From Lobulomyces angularis (lineage: Eukaryota; Chytridiomycota; Chytridiomycetes; Lobulomycetales; Lobulomycetaceae): 64,000 bases of DNA. The notes beneath the pieces were generated by a model. It was not told where the DNA came from. It was given only the letters and a program-made list of their open reading frames with translations, and ran no database searches. Positions 23,349-35,300 of the stretch are shown here, in pieces. Made by a program: the position numbers and the translations under genes. Location of the stretch: assembly GCA_027604685.1 (NCBI GenBank), contig JADHYX010000031.1, positions 4,277 to 68,276 of the forward strand, in the 5' to 3' direction. The first letter of the stretch is position 1. Each line of letters begins with the position of its first letter.

Positions 23349-23556
23349 ATGGATAGAATTGAGGGTAACAATGAAAATGAAAAATTTAGCTTGTTAAGGT
23401 AAATTAAAGTTGTTATAAAAATTATAATGGTTTTGATTGTTTTTAATTTAAAGAGAATTGTTGAATCCAGGAAACGTTAAAATTGTATTTCATGGAGGTA
23501 TTTTCTCATTAGCGGTTTATATGTTCGCCAATCACTCTGAAATGTTTGCTTTATAA
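23349..23556 (+). CDS. Fifty-residue membrane protein, possibly a small TOM subunit
   Basis: Two exons (23349-23398 and 23454-23556) give 50 residues. A polar N-terminus (MDRIEGNNENEKFSLLREL) is followed by LNPGNVKIVFHGGIFSLAVY and a short end. There is a single hydrophobic helix near the C-terminus with Gly residues. The size and the helix-with-short-tail layout recall the small subunits of the mitochondrial outer-membrane translocase (Tom6/Tom7 types), but no signature is decisive. It is too short for a default frame search and rests on one clean splice join. Confidence 0.45.
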
Positions 23557-23710
23557 TTGATTATGTACGATTTTATGTATAACTTAAAAAGAAAAATATT
23601 TTATTGGTCATACTTGTATAATTAATTTCAGAACTTTTTATTTAATATAATATTTAACAATTTAACTTATTATATATCTAAATCAAAATCGCTTTTTTAT
23701 CTGGGTAAAT

Positions 23711-24028
23711 TTATTGATAGTACAATTCCAATGACATTCCATCACTAATTTCATCTATAAGTAAAAATAAATAAAATCTAATCAAAAGTAAAAAAACTTA
23801 CAATCGTCAATAGTAATATGATCTTTGAATATATTGTAACTTTTTTTTAAAACGATTTTTTCAGCCTTGGTACCAATTTGAGCGGATATTAATTTTTTCA
23901 AATCTCCTATAGCTAAAAAATAATAAAGCTTAAGGAGAATAAAAAATCATAAACTTTATACTGTCGTCTCCGTTGCATTTTACTCTCACTTTCTTTCCAG
24001 TTCTGTCGTTGCAAATTACTTCCAGCAT
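23711..24028 (-). CDS. UBL5: Hub1/UBL5 ubiquitin-like splicing modifier
   Basis: Three exons give 73 residues, the exact family length. The sequence follows human UBL5 almost throughout: it begins [19 protein letters not shown], then [20 protein letters not shown], then [19 protein letters not shown] and ends LYYQ with the diagnostic double Tyr in place of a diglycine. Hub1 binds spliceosomal proteins (Snu66, Prp38) without covalent conjugation and supports use of weak 5' splice sites, which fits an intron-rich genome. It is convergent with the 50-residue protein gene and 91 bp downstream of the coiled-coil gene on the same strand. Confidence 0.96.
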
Positions 24029-24119
24029 ATCAAATAAATTTATTAAAAATATTCAAAGTGTTACACATATTTATTTACATTAAGAAAGTTTTAGTTATTA
24101 CAAATTTTTTCCTACATGA

Positions 24120-24486
24120 TTATGATTCTTCCAATAATACATCTAAAACAAACTGCGTTTCATGTAAATTTTCAATAAAATACTTCATCAAGTTTGCCTT
24201 ATTTTTTGCCTCTTGCAGCAAATTGTCCTTTTCCAACTTCAGCTGTTCCAATTCTGAACTTGACTTAAAAATAATTTTTTTAAGAAAATGAAAAAATTTT
24301 TAATTTGATATTTTATAATTATTTTTTTTTTTTTTATACTGTGGGTAAGTTTAAATTATGTAGTAAGGGAATTAAATTGTTCTTCAAGTTAAAAATTTTA
24401 TCATCGTTTTTTTCTTGAGATGCCAATATCAATTTTTGTAATAAGTCTTGAACTTCAAATTCAACTTTTGAAGTTTCTGATTGCAT
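24120..24486 (-). CDS. Small coiled-coil protein, possibly a Mediator subunit
   Basis: Two exons join in frame to about 95 residues: one from the ATG at 24486 (MQSETSKVEFEVQDLLQKLI), then LNLPT | SSSELEQLKLEKDNLL across the junction, ending VLDVLLEES. It is helical throughout with leucine heptads. A KN/K-rich first helix followed by a C-terminal coiled coil of the form QEAKNKANLMKYFIENL resembles small Mediator subunits such as MED30, but similarity is weak. The start codon lies 52 bp from that of the copper transporter on the opposite strand. Confidence 0.6.
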
Positions 24487-24538
24487 ATAATGTAAATAAT
24501 TTAACTTTTCTTCAAAAAAAAAAAAAAAAAAAAGTACA
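24487..24538. promoter_or_regulatory. 52-bp divergent intergenic region with poly(dA:dT)
   Basis: The two opposed start codons (24486 minus, 24539 plus) are only 52 nt apart, and a run of 19 A occupies 24515-24533. The transcript starts must lie in or beyond this tract, or inside the neighbouring coding regions. Confidence 0.55.
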
Positions 24539-25370
24539 ATGTCAGAAAATTCACATCACCATTCAACTCACATGCATTCCAATCATAATATACCAGAAAA
24601 ATTAGAAAATTCTCATGACCACTCCTCTGATATGTCAATGGTTCTAAATTGGTCATTGAATGGTAGTTACTAATAACACAACTGTTAAGGTTTTACTTTT
24701 TATTTAGCTACCATAGTGTTTAAATCTTGGACAACTTCATGTAACGAAATTACAATATGAAATAACTATGTACTAACAAAAACTGTCAAAAAATCTTATA
24801 GCAGAAATTTCGTTGTTTGTATCATGCATAATAATATTTCTTATTGCATATTATCAAGAATATTTGAAAGTATTCGTATTTGCAGAAGACGTAAAGCTAA
24901 AAAATTATATTGAGAATAAAGCTGTAGTCAACTTGAGTGAAGTAAATGTAGTTGATGATAGGGAACAGCAGGAAGTACTGTTGATAGGAACTAGCGCTAA
25001 CAATGTTAGAGGGTTTAATAAAATAATAGAAAGTCCACTATTCTTTGAGCAGTTAAGCAACGGGTATAAAGATGTCATTCAATAACCAATTTTTTAATTC
25101 TTGTAATAAGGAGTTTTAGTGTTCAAACTCTGAGAAGTTTTTACTACGGCATTCAACATATAATATCAATTTTTCTGAGTAAGTACATGAAGTTACCTTT
25201 AACTGATTTTGTTTTGTTTTGTTTTTTTTTTCCTTCTAGTGCTTGTTTTAATGACATATAATATATATATAATTTTTTCCTTGATTTTAGGATCCGTATT
25301 GGGATTTTATAAATTTAGTAATATTATCTTAGTTGGAAAAAAAAAAATTTCCGGTGGAAGTCACTGTTAA
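24539..25370 (+). CDS. Ctr-type copper transporter
   Basis: Five exons (24539-24662, 24708-24740, 24802-25063, 25120-25178, 25240-25370) give 202 residues. The protein imports Cu(I) as a trimer at the plasma or vacuolar membrane. The N-terminus is His/Met-rich (SHHHSTHMHSNHN, HDHSSDMSM). TM1 is ISLFVSCIIIFLIAYY, and a cytosolic loop of about 90 residues follows. TM2 carries the essential MxxxM filter (MLVLMTYNIY) and TM3 a GxxxG packing motif (GSVLGFY). The C-terminus ends SGGSHC, the usual Cys/His copper-release tail. All functional motifs are intact. The last exon runs through an intron-like TTTTAG at 25280-25291 that must be retained to keep TM3. Confidence 0.92.
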
Positions 25371-25591
25371 CAGAAAAAAGTCTAAAACAAATTTCTACTT
25401 TTTTTCAATTGAATTGCTTGAAGTTTTGTTTAAAAATTTAAATGATGCTAAAATTTTATTTAGTATGCTGTAAAGAGATTGTTAATTTTGTTTTATTTTT
25501 TTTTTTTACATTAAATTTTAAAACAATAAAAAAAAATTGTTTCACTTAAATTATTTAACATCAGTAAGATTTTAAAATATAATAATTGATG

Positions 25592-25741
25592 TCATTTCCT
25601 ACAACAGCAAATTCTGCAACAACAGATTAATAGCGCAAGAATCAGAGTAACGACGCTAACATTTGTATAAAATTCTGTATATCCAGGTACATCAAATGAA
25701 TCTCTTTTTTTCAATTCTTGAACCTTTGTCAAAATTATCAT
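25592..25741 (-). CDS. 49-residue membrane peptide with Cys-cluster tail
   Basis: The frame from the ATG at 25741 encodes an N-terminal segment VQELKKRDSFDVPGY, one hydrophobic helix (VSVVTLILALLI) and a tail of clustered cysteines (CCCRICCCRK). It is below the usual length cut-off. It is probably real because the neighbouring gene at 26172-25981 has the same plan: dibasic KRD, about 12 residues with a Pro-Gly, helix, Cys cluster, Arg. The clustered membrane-proximal Cys could be palmitoylated. Function is unknown. Confidence 0.5.
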   Translation of the reverse strand: MIILTKVQELKKRDSFDVPGYTEFYTNVSVVTLILALLICCCRICCCRK

Positions 25742-25980
25742 AAATTTATGAACTGTTTACAGTTGCTAAATTTTTTTTTTGGAAATAAAAAAATGAAATT
25801 GGTAATGAAGATTAAAAAATTAATTTTAGCTGTATAAATCATATTTATTTTTATAAAAAAAAAATAAAATAAAATAAATAACAAGAACAGTTTTGTATGC
25901 TTAAAAAAAAAAAAAAAAAAGATATTAAATTGTTTAAATTTACTAAGGTTTCTTAAAACGAAACTGAAAGAAAAATAGAA

Positions 25981-26172
25981 TCATCGGCAGCAACAGCAAC
26001 AAATAATGATAATGATAATAACAATGACAACAGCAGTAGTGGATATACCAATTGTAAAGCCAGGAGAAGATATTTGAAAGTCTCTTTTTGATAAATGATG
26101 TATTAGGTTTGATTGGATTTCGTAACCTCTTACTTTGAGGTTTTCTTTGATTAAAGGTAAAGCTGCCATCAA
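25981..26172 (-). CDS. 63-residue membrane peptide with CCCCCR tail
   Basis: The frame starts MMAALPLIKENLKVRGYE, has LSKRDFQISSPGFTIG, then a pure hydrophobic helix (AVVIVIIIIII) that ends in five consecutive Cys and one Arg. It is a paralogue in layout of the 25741-25592 gene, 240 bp downstream on the same strand. The KR dipeptide in both could be a Kex2-like cleavage site if the N-terminus faces the lumen. Residues after the helix are encoded by a run of TGT/TGC codons, so a repeat origin (CAA/CAG on the plus strand) is possible. Confidence 0.5.
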   Translation of the reverse strand: MMAALPLIKENLKVRGYEIQSNLIHHLSKRDFQISSPGFTIGISTTAVVIVIIIIIICCCCCR

Positions 26173-26379
26173 TAATGTAAATTAATGAAATATGTATTTA
26201 AAAAATATTTGTTTTTCTAAAATTTCAATCTTAAGCTTTTATATTGAAGCTGGTACATTTTCCACATCCAAATTGTGGCTTTTGAATGTTGTGTCTAAAC
26301 ATTATAAATTTTTAAATTTATGTTTTTAAACTAAATTCAACAAAAAAAAAAAAAAAAACTTTTCAAAATACTTCATAAA

Positions 26380-28278
26380 TTATGGAAGTTTTTTCATTAA
26401 GTGACGATAGTCATTTCCGTTATCCGCTTTTAAATCAACTTTACCAGGTCTAAGTATCGAAGTTTCTTTACCTTTTTCAACATACTCCCTAAACTTTTTT
26501 GAACTTTCTGAATACTTCTTTAATTCTTCAAGTTCTCCCTCGTAACTTCCTCTAGGTTGAATATGGCTTTTAGTTTGCCATAATAACACATTTTCTCCAT
26601 CTTGCTGATTGCTTTTTAATCTATCCATCATTACAGTAAAAGCTATACATTAGATAAAAAAAAATAAAAAAGAAACTAAATAGGGTAAGTCTTGTTAAAT
26701 ACCTTTCCCTACAAAATGTCCGCATAACCAAGGTATCGGAATTGAGTCATTTCCCTTTAGCCACTGGGGTAGTTCCCCTTTTAATTCGATTTTTGCATCC
26801 AAACTTGAGGTAATCAAACTTCTTTCAGAGTGAGCTCCATACATTCCAATAACTTCCGCATCTGAAAAGGCTTCAAATCGCTCCTTCCTATAGTGAATTG
26901 GTAAAAAAACATCCAAAAATTTATTACCAAAACTTCAGTGCTTCTTGTTCAATATCAATACAACCAAGATTTCTCAAGTACTTTGCAACAGCTGATATTC
27001 CATACCTGGGGGTAAGGTGCACAAATCTGGAAAATTCCGACTTGTAAAAGCCTGTAACTTGATGCAATTTTGCAAAAGAATGATGAATTAAAATTCCAAC
27101 AACTTTTAACCTATAATTTTATTAGGATTGACTAAACATTTACATAAAATTTTTATTACAGTACCTGGGAGAGTTAAAAGCATTCATTCCTAAAGCTTTA
27201 CAAAAACATATTCCGAGAATAATTCCAGTTACAGTACAGCTGCTGCCAACGGCCAGATAGATAGCATCAACATCTGGTACTTCGCCTCTCTCAATTTGTT
27301 CTCCTAATTCTATTGCTGCTCCAATTTGGCCCAAAACCCCTGTAATATTATTTCCTCCTTTCAATTGAACAGAAAAATTTTTTTAGGCACCTTTAAAATT
27401 ATTTAGTTATTTAGTTTTAATACCCATGTTAAATATTTTGTCAACATTATCTGAATAAAATAGGGTTTTTAAAATAACTTTCACTCTACTCCCTTCAGAG
27501 GGATCAAAATGTAACAGGGTTGACGGTTTAAAGGAAATGGTAGATAGGACATTCAACGTATTGTCCTATAAATGAAATAAAAGTATAAAAAGAGTTTAAA
27601 CTGATAAGATTGTTGGTTACCAATTCGGGTTCATCAGGGCCAGCGTGAATAATGGAAATAGGCAGATTATTAGCATATTTACCATGAACCAATGTGGCAA
27701 CCAGTTGATTCGAACCTACAAGCTTAAAAAAATTATAGTGTATGAAATACTCACCTGAACTTCCAACAGTAAAAAATTTGGCATGAGGATTTTTAAAATG
27801 GTGAACTTCACAAGCCGCTATTTGATACTGAAGGGTCCTAACTTTGTTTCCCCCATAAATCGGCGAGGACAAATCTTCCCTTTTAATCCAAAATTTTATA
27901 CCTTCATAACTCTCCTTGTTAATGGTTGCTTGACTAAAATAAACCAAAAAAAATAAATTAAAAATTAAAAAATGCAGCGTAAGGAATAAAAGTAAAAAAA
28001 ATATTTTTAGAAGAAAAATGTATATATATTTTATCATACTGAATGGGTGTAGGATAAACACCAAGCTCTTTCCAAGCAATCTTATTTTTAAGGATGGGAA
28101 ATTTACGAAATAATGGATTTCTTTCCATTTCTGTTTCTTCCATAGGCTGCAATAGTTGTGTTGAAGGATTAATGCTGTAATAAATTCCAGAAAAAATTGT
28201 AGATGCAAGCACTAAAATTAAAAAGATCACAAGTATTAAGCTCAGTAACAGAATGAGGATTATCATAGCAATGTCCAT
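26380..28278 (-). CDS. Membrane-anchored PLP enzyme, ACC deaminase/D-cysteine desulfhydrase-like
   Basis: Several exons join to a protein of roughly 480-500 residues of the fold-type II PLP family. It begins with an N-terminal transmembrane helix (MIILILLLSLILVIFLILVL) that canonical cytosolic members lack. The catalytic region has IKREDLSSPIYGGNKVRTLQ, where the GGNK Lys is the Schiff-base residue, and VGSSGSNQL, the usual phosphate/substrate Ser-Asn site. A Gly-rich stretch (LAVGSSCTVTGIILG) corresponds to the PLP phosphate-binding loop. The C-terminal about 100 residues (SHIQPRGSYEGELEELKKYS) extend beyond bacterial enzymes. Substrate could be ACC, D-cysteine or another D-amino acid; sequence alone does not decide. 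Confidence 0.8.
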
Positions 28279-28617
28279 CTTGTATGTGATTCTATCAGTT
28301 TATTTAAAAAAAAAATAAAAAATTTGAATAATTTAAGAAAATTTTTTTATTCTTTTTTCAGCCCTTTACTTAATCTTCAAGTAACACAAAGAATTTAAAT
28401 GAAAAAAACTGTTCTCCAACTAACTTACTACATATTTCATTCCCTAAGCATTGAAATAGTATTTAAAACCTTAATAAGGAAAACCATCGAAGATATATTC
28501 ATTAAAAAACTAAAAAATTGAAAAAAATAGTAATATTTATAATTTTATATTTAATGAAAAATTGAAACAAAAGAGGAAATTATACTTGTAATAGATTACA
28601 AACATATCTTATTTTTT
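28279..28617. other. Spacer upstream of the PLP enzyme
   Basis: AT-rich sequence between the 3' end of the glucanase gene and the PLP enzyme start. No feature seen. Confidence 0.5.
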
Positions 28618-31071
28618 CTAATTTATTATAAATTTTGAAACAACACTGGAAAATGCCGCTGTATTTGTTTCAAAGCCAGCTGTATCTTTTCCATCAATTT
28701 GCATCATGTAACTACTACCTATTGTGTTGATACTAATAAATGAAACTTTTTGAGATTTTTCTACAACGGCCAACAACTTTTGACAGTTTGAAGATTTTAA
28801 ACATACTTGTTCGTAACGATCAAAAAAACTGTAAAGTCCCAATCCATATACAAAAATATTTGATGAATTAACAATTCGAAGTCCTAAAGCTTGATTAGCC
28901 CCTAATATTGGATCATCAGGTCTTTCTACTGGTTTAATGATTGGGTGTAAACCTGAAGATGCTTGCCAATAAGGTGACTCAGATTGAATAACTGACATGA
29001 ATACATTTTTTGCGTTAACAATTTGATACTGATAGAGGGCGTTATGTTCACTTGAGGTTCCATATAACCAAACTGGACCATTTTCGGATTCAATTAAAAT
29101 TCCTCGTCCGGAATAAATGTCGATTTGTGTTTGCGCAAAAACATCCAAATCATGATCTGCAGTCCATCCCCAGATATTTTCTAAATAAGCTGAACTCTTT
29201 TTTGTCAAGTGTAGTAGCATAAAAGCTCCAAAACATTCAACTGGACCACCTTTTGGACAATTTTTTGAATTCATTTGTGAATCGATAGAACCACCTACTC
29301 GAAAGTGGCAATCCCACATCGCAGCTGAACCTTGACTACTTTGACCTACATTCCATTCAACTAAAATTGCACCAGCAGTTTGCCCAAGTGGGGAAAACAT
29401 TAAATCAGATAATTCTATAAGTCCAGTATCTCCTGAATTTCCAATTTTAAATGCTGGTTGGGGATTTGAAGGATCAGAAAAAAATAAACCAGTTGGTTGT
29501 ATCAACGACCAAGTTTCTCCTACAATGCGTGAGCCTACTGGAACAAATACTGTACTTTTTATTACATAAGAACCCATTGGAAAAAATAGTATTTTACAGT
29601 GAGCATATGTTGTTAATAACTCATTAATTAATTTAGAATCATCTGTTTTTCCATCTCCTCTTACTCCAAAATCTTTTACATTTATAAATTGCGATTTTTC
29701 GTAATTGTTATATTGAGGACGTGATCTGGTGAAAAAATTTCCTTGAGAATCCAATAAAAGTTGTGACCTGGGACTAGTATAAGTTCCCTCGGTATACGCT
29801 CCATTTACGTCACGCCCAATGGACCAGGCAGATACTGTAGAGGAAGCGGAACCTTTTAGAATTGGTGCTGACTCTCCTTGCACTATAACGGCCACATTGG
29901 AAACCTTCACATTATCTAAAATTAACGTTCCTGCACCAGCATATAAAGATGTACTGCTTTTAACTGTGAGAATCGCCTTTTCAACTGAGTTAAAATCGGA
30001 ATCAAGCACTGTTAAAGAAGCTACTTGTTGACCGCTTGAACCACCAGAGGTCATATCAATACCAATTTTAGAATTGGAAATAGTTAATTTCTGAAAGGAC
30101 CACTGCCAACCCCAGTTTAAATAAATACCAGTTTGCGCATTACTAATTTGGACATCACGAACAGTGAATTGTTGATTGCCCATCCACATAGCAAATTTTC
30201 CTCCATTAAAAACTAATTCTGACATGAATCCACCAGACCCATTTTCCATCCAAATGCCTTGATGTCCTGTAGCAGGATCTGTAGACATTTTAAATGCCAG
30301 ATAGGTTAAGGAGGTTGCTTGGGCCACCTGCCAGTGAATACAAGTGGTTGTAGCTGTTATAGGTGTAGCAGTAGTATCGAAGACAAAATTGCGAACTTGG
30401 CGAAAAAAGTTATTTTGGTTAATGTACCACTGTGCTCCATTACCACCAGGGATGTATACGTTAGAGTCAATTATTGCCATTCCAGAAAAAGAAGGAGCTG
30501 CCTTTAATATAGGTCTGTTATGGTATTCTCCAACCAATTGAGTATAGTAATACATGATAATAGGAGAAGATACTATATAAGTACCAGCTGGAAAGTACAC
30601 CAAAGCAGGTAATATAGTGGATGAACCACAATTTTCACCACTAAATGCAATGCATTTAAATTTAAGTCATTTATTTTTTATTATTTTTTTCTTACCATCG
30701 ATTTTGGTCTTTTATTGCTGCATTAATAGCAGCAGTGTCATCAGTTATTCCATCGCCTCTTGCACCATAATCTCTTACGTTACGATAAACTTTATAAGAA
30801 GATGGATTTAAATGAAAGGCAGATATTCCATTATGAGAAACTTGTGATATCCAAAATGAAGGGTTTGGTGAAGTCTCAATCTGACAGGAAAGATTTTGTC
30901 TCGGAAATATTTTAACACTTGCATCATTCAAAAGTATTTTGTGTTCACTTTGATAATCAGCAATAACTATATAAAAAAATTAATATTTATCATTTTTATC
31001 TATATTTTACCTTGACCAAAATTTAATGATACTGATAAGCAAAAAATTTGGTAAATAAATTTTACCAACAT
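28618..31071 (-). CDS. Secreted GH55-type exo-beta-1,3-glucanase
   Basis: Three exons give about 780 residues: a signal-peptide exon from the ATG at 31071 (MLVKFIYQIFCLSVSLNFGQ), an exon ending near 30695 and one large exon 30650-28618. Two tandem right-handed beta-helix (pectate-lyase-3) modules each start with the signature: YGARGDGITDDT near residue 75 and FGVRGDGKTDDS near 420. GH55 enzymes have this twin beta-helix and split glucose from beta-1,3-glucan. LVYFPAGTYIVSS and ILFFPMGSYVIKS are the matching second strands of the two modules, and WGWTADHDLD is a typical late GH55 segment. The likely role is wall remodelling or digestion of beta-glucan of a host or prey. Confidence 0.9.
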
Positions 31072-32381
31072 AATTACAAAAAAAATGAATTGGTTTATAG
31101 TAATTGAGCTAATATTTAATATATTAAAAAAAATATCATTTCTGAACTTGTATTTATTGAAAAAAAAGTGAATTATTGGAATTTAATTTTTTATCTATTT
31201 AATCGCAAAAAGGTGAATTTTCCCTGAAAATGAACGAAATGAACAAAATAGAGTCAAAAAAGTTACAAAGGAAGAATAGGAATAAAACTTGAACAGAATA
31301 TTGGTATAATTCTACGAAATTTCTATATATAGAGAATAATTAGATAGGGTCACTTTTTCAAGATTTGAGACACAGCGGATAACGATAACATCAAGATAGT
31401 TTTTAGATTGTTTTGAAATTGCCTTATTTACAATCAACTGAACTATAGTTTGAAGAAAGCATTACATTTAGTATATTTCATATTTTCACATACTTTGTTT
31501 ATTGCTAATATTATTGAGTTACTACTATTATTTCCAACAGCTTAAGCTGTAACCAAGGTTACACACTCATTCCAGCCAAGCAATGGTCAAGGTATACACA
31601 ACACGATTATCAGATAATACAATATAATGTTAATTTCCGAAGTGATAAGGTTTTATACTGATTTTTTAATTAACCTTTTTAAAAAAGACGCACGGAAGAA
31701 GTACCTTCGAAAAAAAGAAAAGTCCCAAAAAACAAAGGAACAACCTTACATTTACCTCTTTTTTAAAATATATGAAAGCACCTCCACAATTAACACAGAT
31801 TTGAAGGAGTTATTGTTAAATTTAAACTAAAAGATAAAAAAAGGTTTAAGTGATTCTAAACGAAGAGCAAATCTTGCCAACTATTTCACAACACTGAAAC
31901 AGAAGTAAACAACAGCAATTCAATTACTTAGTGAAGTACCCGTTAGATGTAGTATTGCTGGAACATTGGAACAGCAAACCTTCATGAATTACTGGTATTT
32001 TAAAACATGCATTCGCTTACGAGGTGTAGCAGGACCCTTGCTTAAACACAATCTATTTATCAAGACAAGACTACCTGTTATGAAGCAGTAGAACAAGAAA
32101 ATTAACATCTTACACAATATTACATTTAGAATCTTAAAAACTTTTAAAAAAACCATATGATTCTATGTAATCAATTTACTCACAAACACCCATATTACCT
32201 ACTTTTTTGTTGGAGCAGAATAACCCTTGCCCATTAGTACCATTCTCAACCAATAGCACCATCTATTTACCATCCATTTAATCCAACACTTCTTTTTGAG
32301 AATTTTTGTTTATATGTTGATTACAATTTAAAAAAATAGGAATTGTGCAGTTATTAATATATTTAGATTTAACTAAAGTCA
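31072..32381. other. 1.3-kb spacer without a supported gene
   Basis: Between the glucanase start and the HMMR-like 3' end. A 67-codon plus-strand frame at 31627-31830 is Lys-rich, has no family and no exon partners. From about 31840 to 32300 the base composition is somewhat less skewed but all frames are broken; it could be decayed coding DNA. No ends or repeats of a mobile element are evident. Confidence 0.4.
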
Positions 32382-35300
32382 TTATTCTAAAGAAAGTAAG
32401 TTTTCTTGGTCTATAAGACCATCATTACGGGTGCATTCATTTGCAATGATTGCTAATTCATTATTATTTTCATTTTTTTCTCTAAAAGTTCTTTGGGCTT
32501 TTGACATCACCGGTTTACCATTATTTACAGATTTCAAAGATTCCACCTCTCTTTCCAGCGCCATTAATTTTCTTTTCAAATCATCATTATTTAACTTTAA
32601 AGTTTCTTTTTCCTAACATAAAATATATTAACCTCTGAACAGTTATTTTAAAAATACTTTTTTAATCTTAATGTTATCCTCTTTTAGTCTCTCAAACACT
32701 TTAATTTTTTGCCGAGTATTAGAGTGTCCTGCATCGCCTTAAATTTTTTTTTGTTATTTTTTTTTTCTTCGCAGCAGCTTTTTTTAATTTTTTACCTTGA
32801 GCTTTAGATGCATCACATAATTCTTGCGTTAAATATTCTTCTGTGTGCTTGTAAGCAATTAAAGCAGCTTCAAGCTTTCCTAATTCTTTTTGATGTTTCT
32901 TTTTTATCTCATTGAGCTCCCTTTTAGTGCTAGTTTTCATTAAAATGGAAAATGAAAATTAAATTAAAGAAGTTCAAAAGTTAAGATTAATTACCTATCT
33001 CTATCTTGCTTCAAAGTCTTATATTCTGCTTCAATTAAATGTTCCTTTTCTTGGTTAACTCTTCTTTCTTCCTGAAATTTATACTTAACTCCTTCAACGA
33101 TTTTTTCTAACTCAAAATTTTTACGTTGTAATTTTTCAAAATCGTACTGCAAATCATTCTTTTCAGATTTGATTAGTTCTAGTTTTCTTAAATCCTCTTC
33201 GACTTTTAAAAAGCTTTCTCTTTTTATTTTTAATTGTTCTTCCAAGGATTTAATTTCAGTATCTTTCTGATTATGTACTGTTTGAAAGGTTAATTCTGCC
33301 ACATGAACTTTTGACTTTAATTGATTGATTAGCTTAACCTTTTCTTCCAAGTTTCTCTCCATAATTTTTTTCTCCTCTACAGATTTTAAATTATTCTCTT
33401 TCAATTCCTCTATTATTTTTTTATTCGTTAAGCTCTCGTTCTTTTGAGTTGCAATCATATTATTTATTGTTAATGTAATTTCACCGACTTCTTTTTCTTT
33501 CCTTTCAAGTGTAGCCTTAAGTTGTTCGATCTCCATTTTGGAAACATTAAAAGATTCAGTTTGCATTTGTAATTTTTTTTTTTCAGCTTCCAAATCTTCT
33601 AAACTAATTCTTAATTTTGCGTTCAGCTTTAGATTGTCCTCTTTGGTACTTTGAATTGACTGGCGCAGCTCGCCAATTAATTTGGTGGAATTTTCACGGT
33701 CTTGAATACTTTGAGCAGATAAAGTTTTAAAATCATTTTGAGAAGAAGTCAACTCACTAGCAAATTCTTTCAAAGAACTGTTTAACTCTTCAAGTTTTTT
33801 CTCCAATTTAACTTTGCATTTCTCTTTGTCTTCTAATTTTTCGCTTATTTCGATAATGCTACATTCTAATTGAGCATTTTTCTCTAACAACAAACTGTTT
33901 TTTTCTTCCATGAATTCTTTCTCCTTCAACAATTGCTCTGTTTGTTTTTTTACAAGAACTTTATATTCTTTTTCCTCTGCTTCAGAGGTTCGCTGCTGTT
34001 CAATTAAATTGGCAATCTCAATTTTTAAGTTGATGAAAGTTTTTTCCAACTGTTCTTTTTCAGATTGTAGTTCTTGAATTTTCTTCTCTGACGCTTTGCT
34101 TATTATTATTTTTTCTTCTTGAAATTCTTTTTTTTGCACAGATACTGTTAACTCGAATTTCTCTTTTTCCAAATTCCTTTTTTCTATTAGCATCAAATTT
34201 TTTTTATTTAATTCTTTTAACTGAGCCTCTGTACTGACTTTCATTTCTTCAACTTTTTGTTTTAGAATATTTTCATTACTAATTAGTTTATTCTGCAATT
34301 CCCTGACAGTCTCTACTAAATTTTGACATTCGGAATCTGCATCAAACAACTTAATTTTAATATTACTGAGTTCGACTTCCAGTTTACCATTCTCATGCTC
34401 TAAAGTTTTCACCTTTGAATCTGATAATTTTATGAAATTGGATAATTCTTTAATTTCACTTTGCTTTGAACTAAGTTCAAGATTTAAATTTTTACTTGAA
34501 TCTTCCAAAAGAGAATATTTATCATTCACTAAGTCTAACTTATTTTTGCTTTCAAGATGTAAATTATTTATTTCATTTTGATGCGAACTCCTCAACTTTT
34601 CAACTTCTTCACCAAATGAATTGTTTAATCTCAAATTTTCATTTTTTAAGGAGTTTAATTTCTCTTCATAGCATTCAAGACTTTTTAAGTTATTATTTTT
34701 CATTGCTTCAAATTCTCTTTCTTTTTCACAAAACAGTACCTCACTTTTCCTTATAGTTTCTTTTAAAGTGCAAATTTCACTAGTTTTATTCTCAATTTCC
34801 TTTTTTATTTTTTCTGTATTCAAATTGTGATTATTAATTTCAGTATTTAAGAAGGTTTCCAAATTTGCAATTTTCAAGTTTAACTCTGTATTGGCATTTT
34901 TTTCTGCTTGTAGTAAAGATTCAGTTTGATTTAAAAATGAAGTTAATTCTTCAGTTTGTATACTTTCTGCTACTTGTTGTTTTTGTAATGTTTCCAATTT
35001 TGATAAAAGATCATTTTGAAATTTTTTCTGTATCGCCAATTCATCAATTAGTATTGTTTTCTCTTTACTGACTTCTTCTAAGCCCTGTGCAAAGTTTGTA
35101 AGAGAAGCATGAATTACTTCCTTCTGTGTTTTCAGAACTTGAATTTCAGTCTCAAACTTTATTATTAAATTGTCTTTCTCCTTTATGACACCCATAGCCT
35201 CCTTTAACTTAAACGCAAAGTTCTCCATATCGTTTGATGCATTTAGATTGCAGTCATTCAACGATGATACCTTCTCTTTCAACTCCGATACTTCGCTTCG

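Noticed and set aside
27690..27740. tRNA-like GGTTCGAATC sequence on the minus strand
   Set aside because: It lies in the PLP-enzyme coding exon (GSNQL segment); no cloverleaf arms fit around it.
29819..30541. Short plus-strand frames inside the glucanase region
   Set aside because: Antisense to a long conserved beta-helix exon; no independent evidence.
31627..31830. Lys-rich 67-codon plus-strand frame
   Set aside because: Low complexity, no domain, no adjacent exons with splice sites; could be random in AT-rich DNA.
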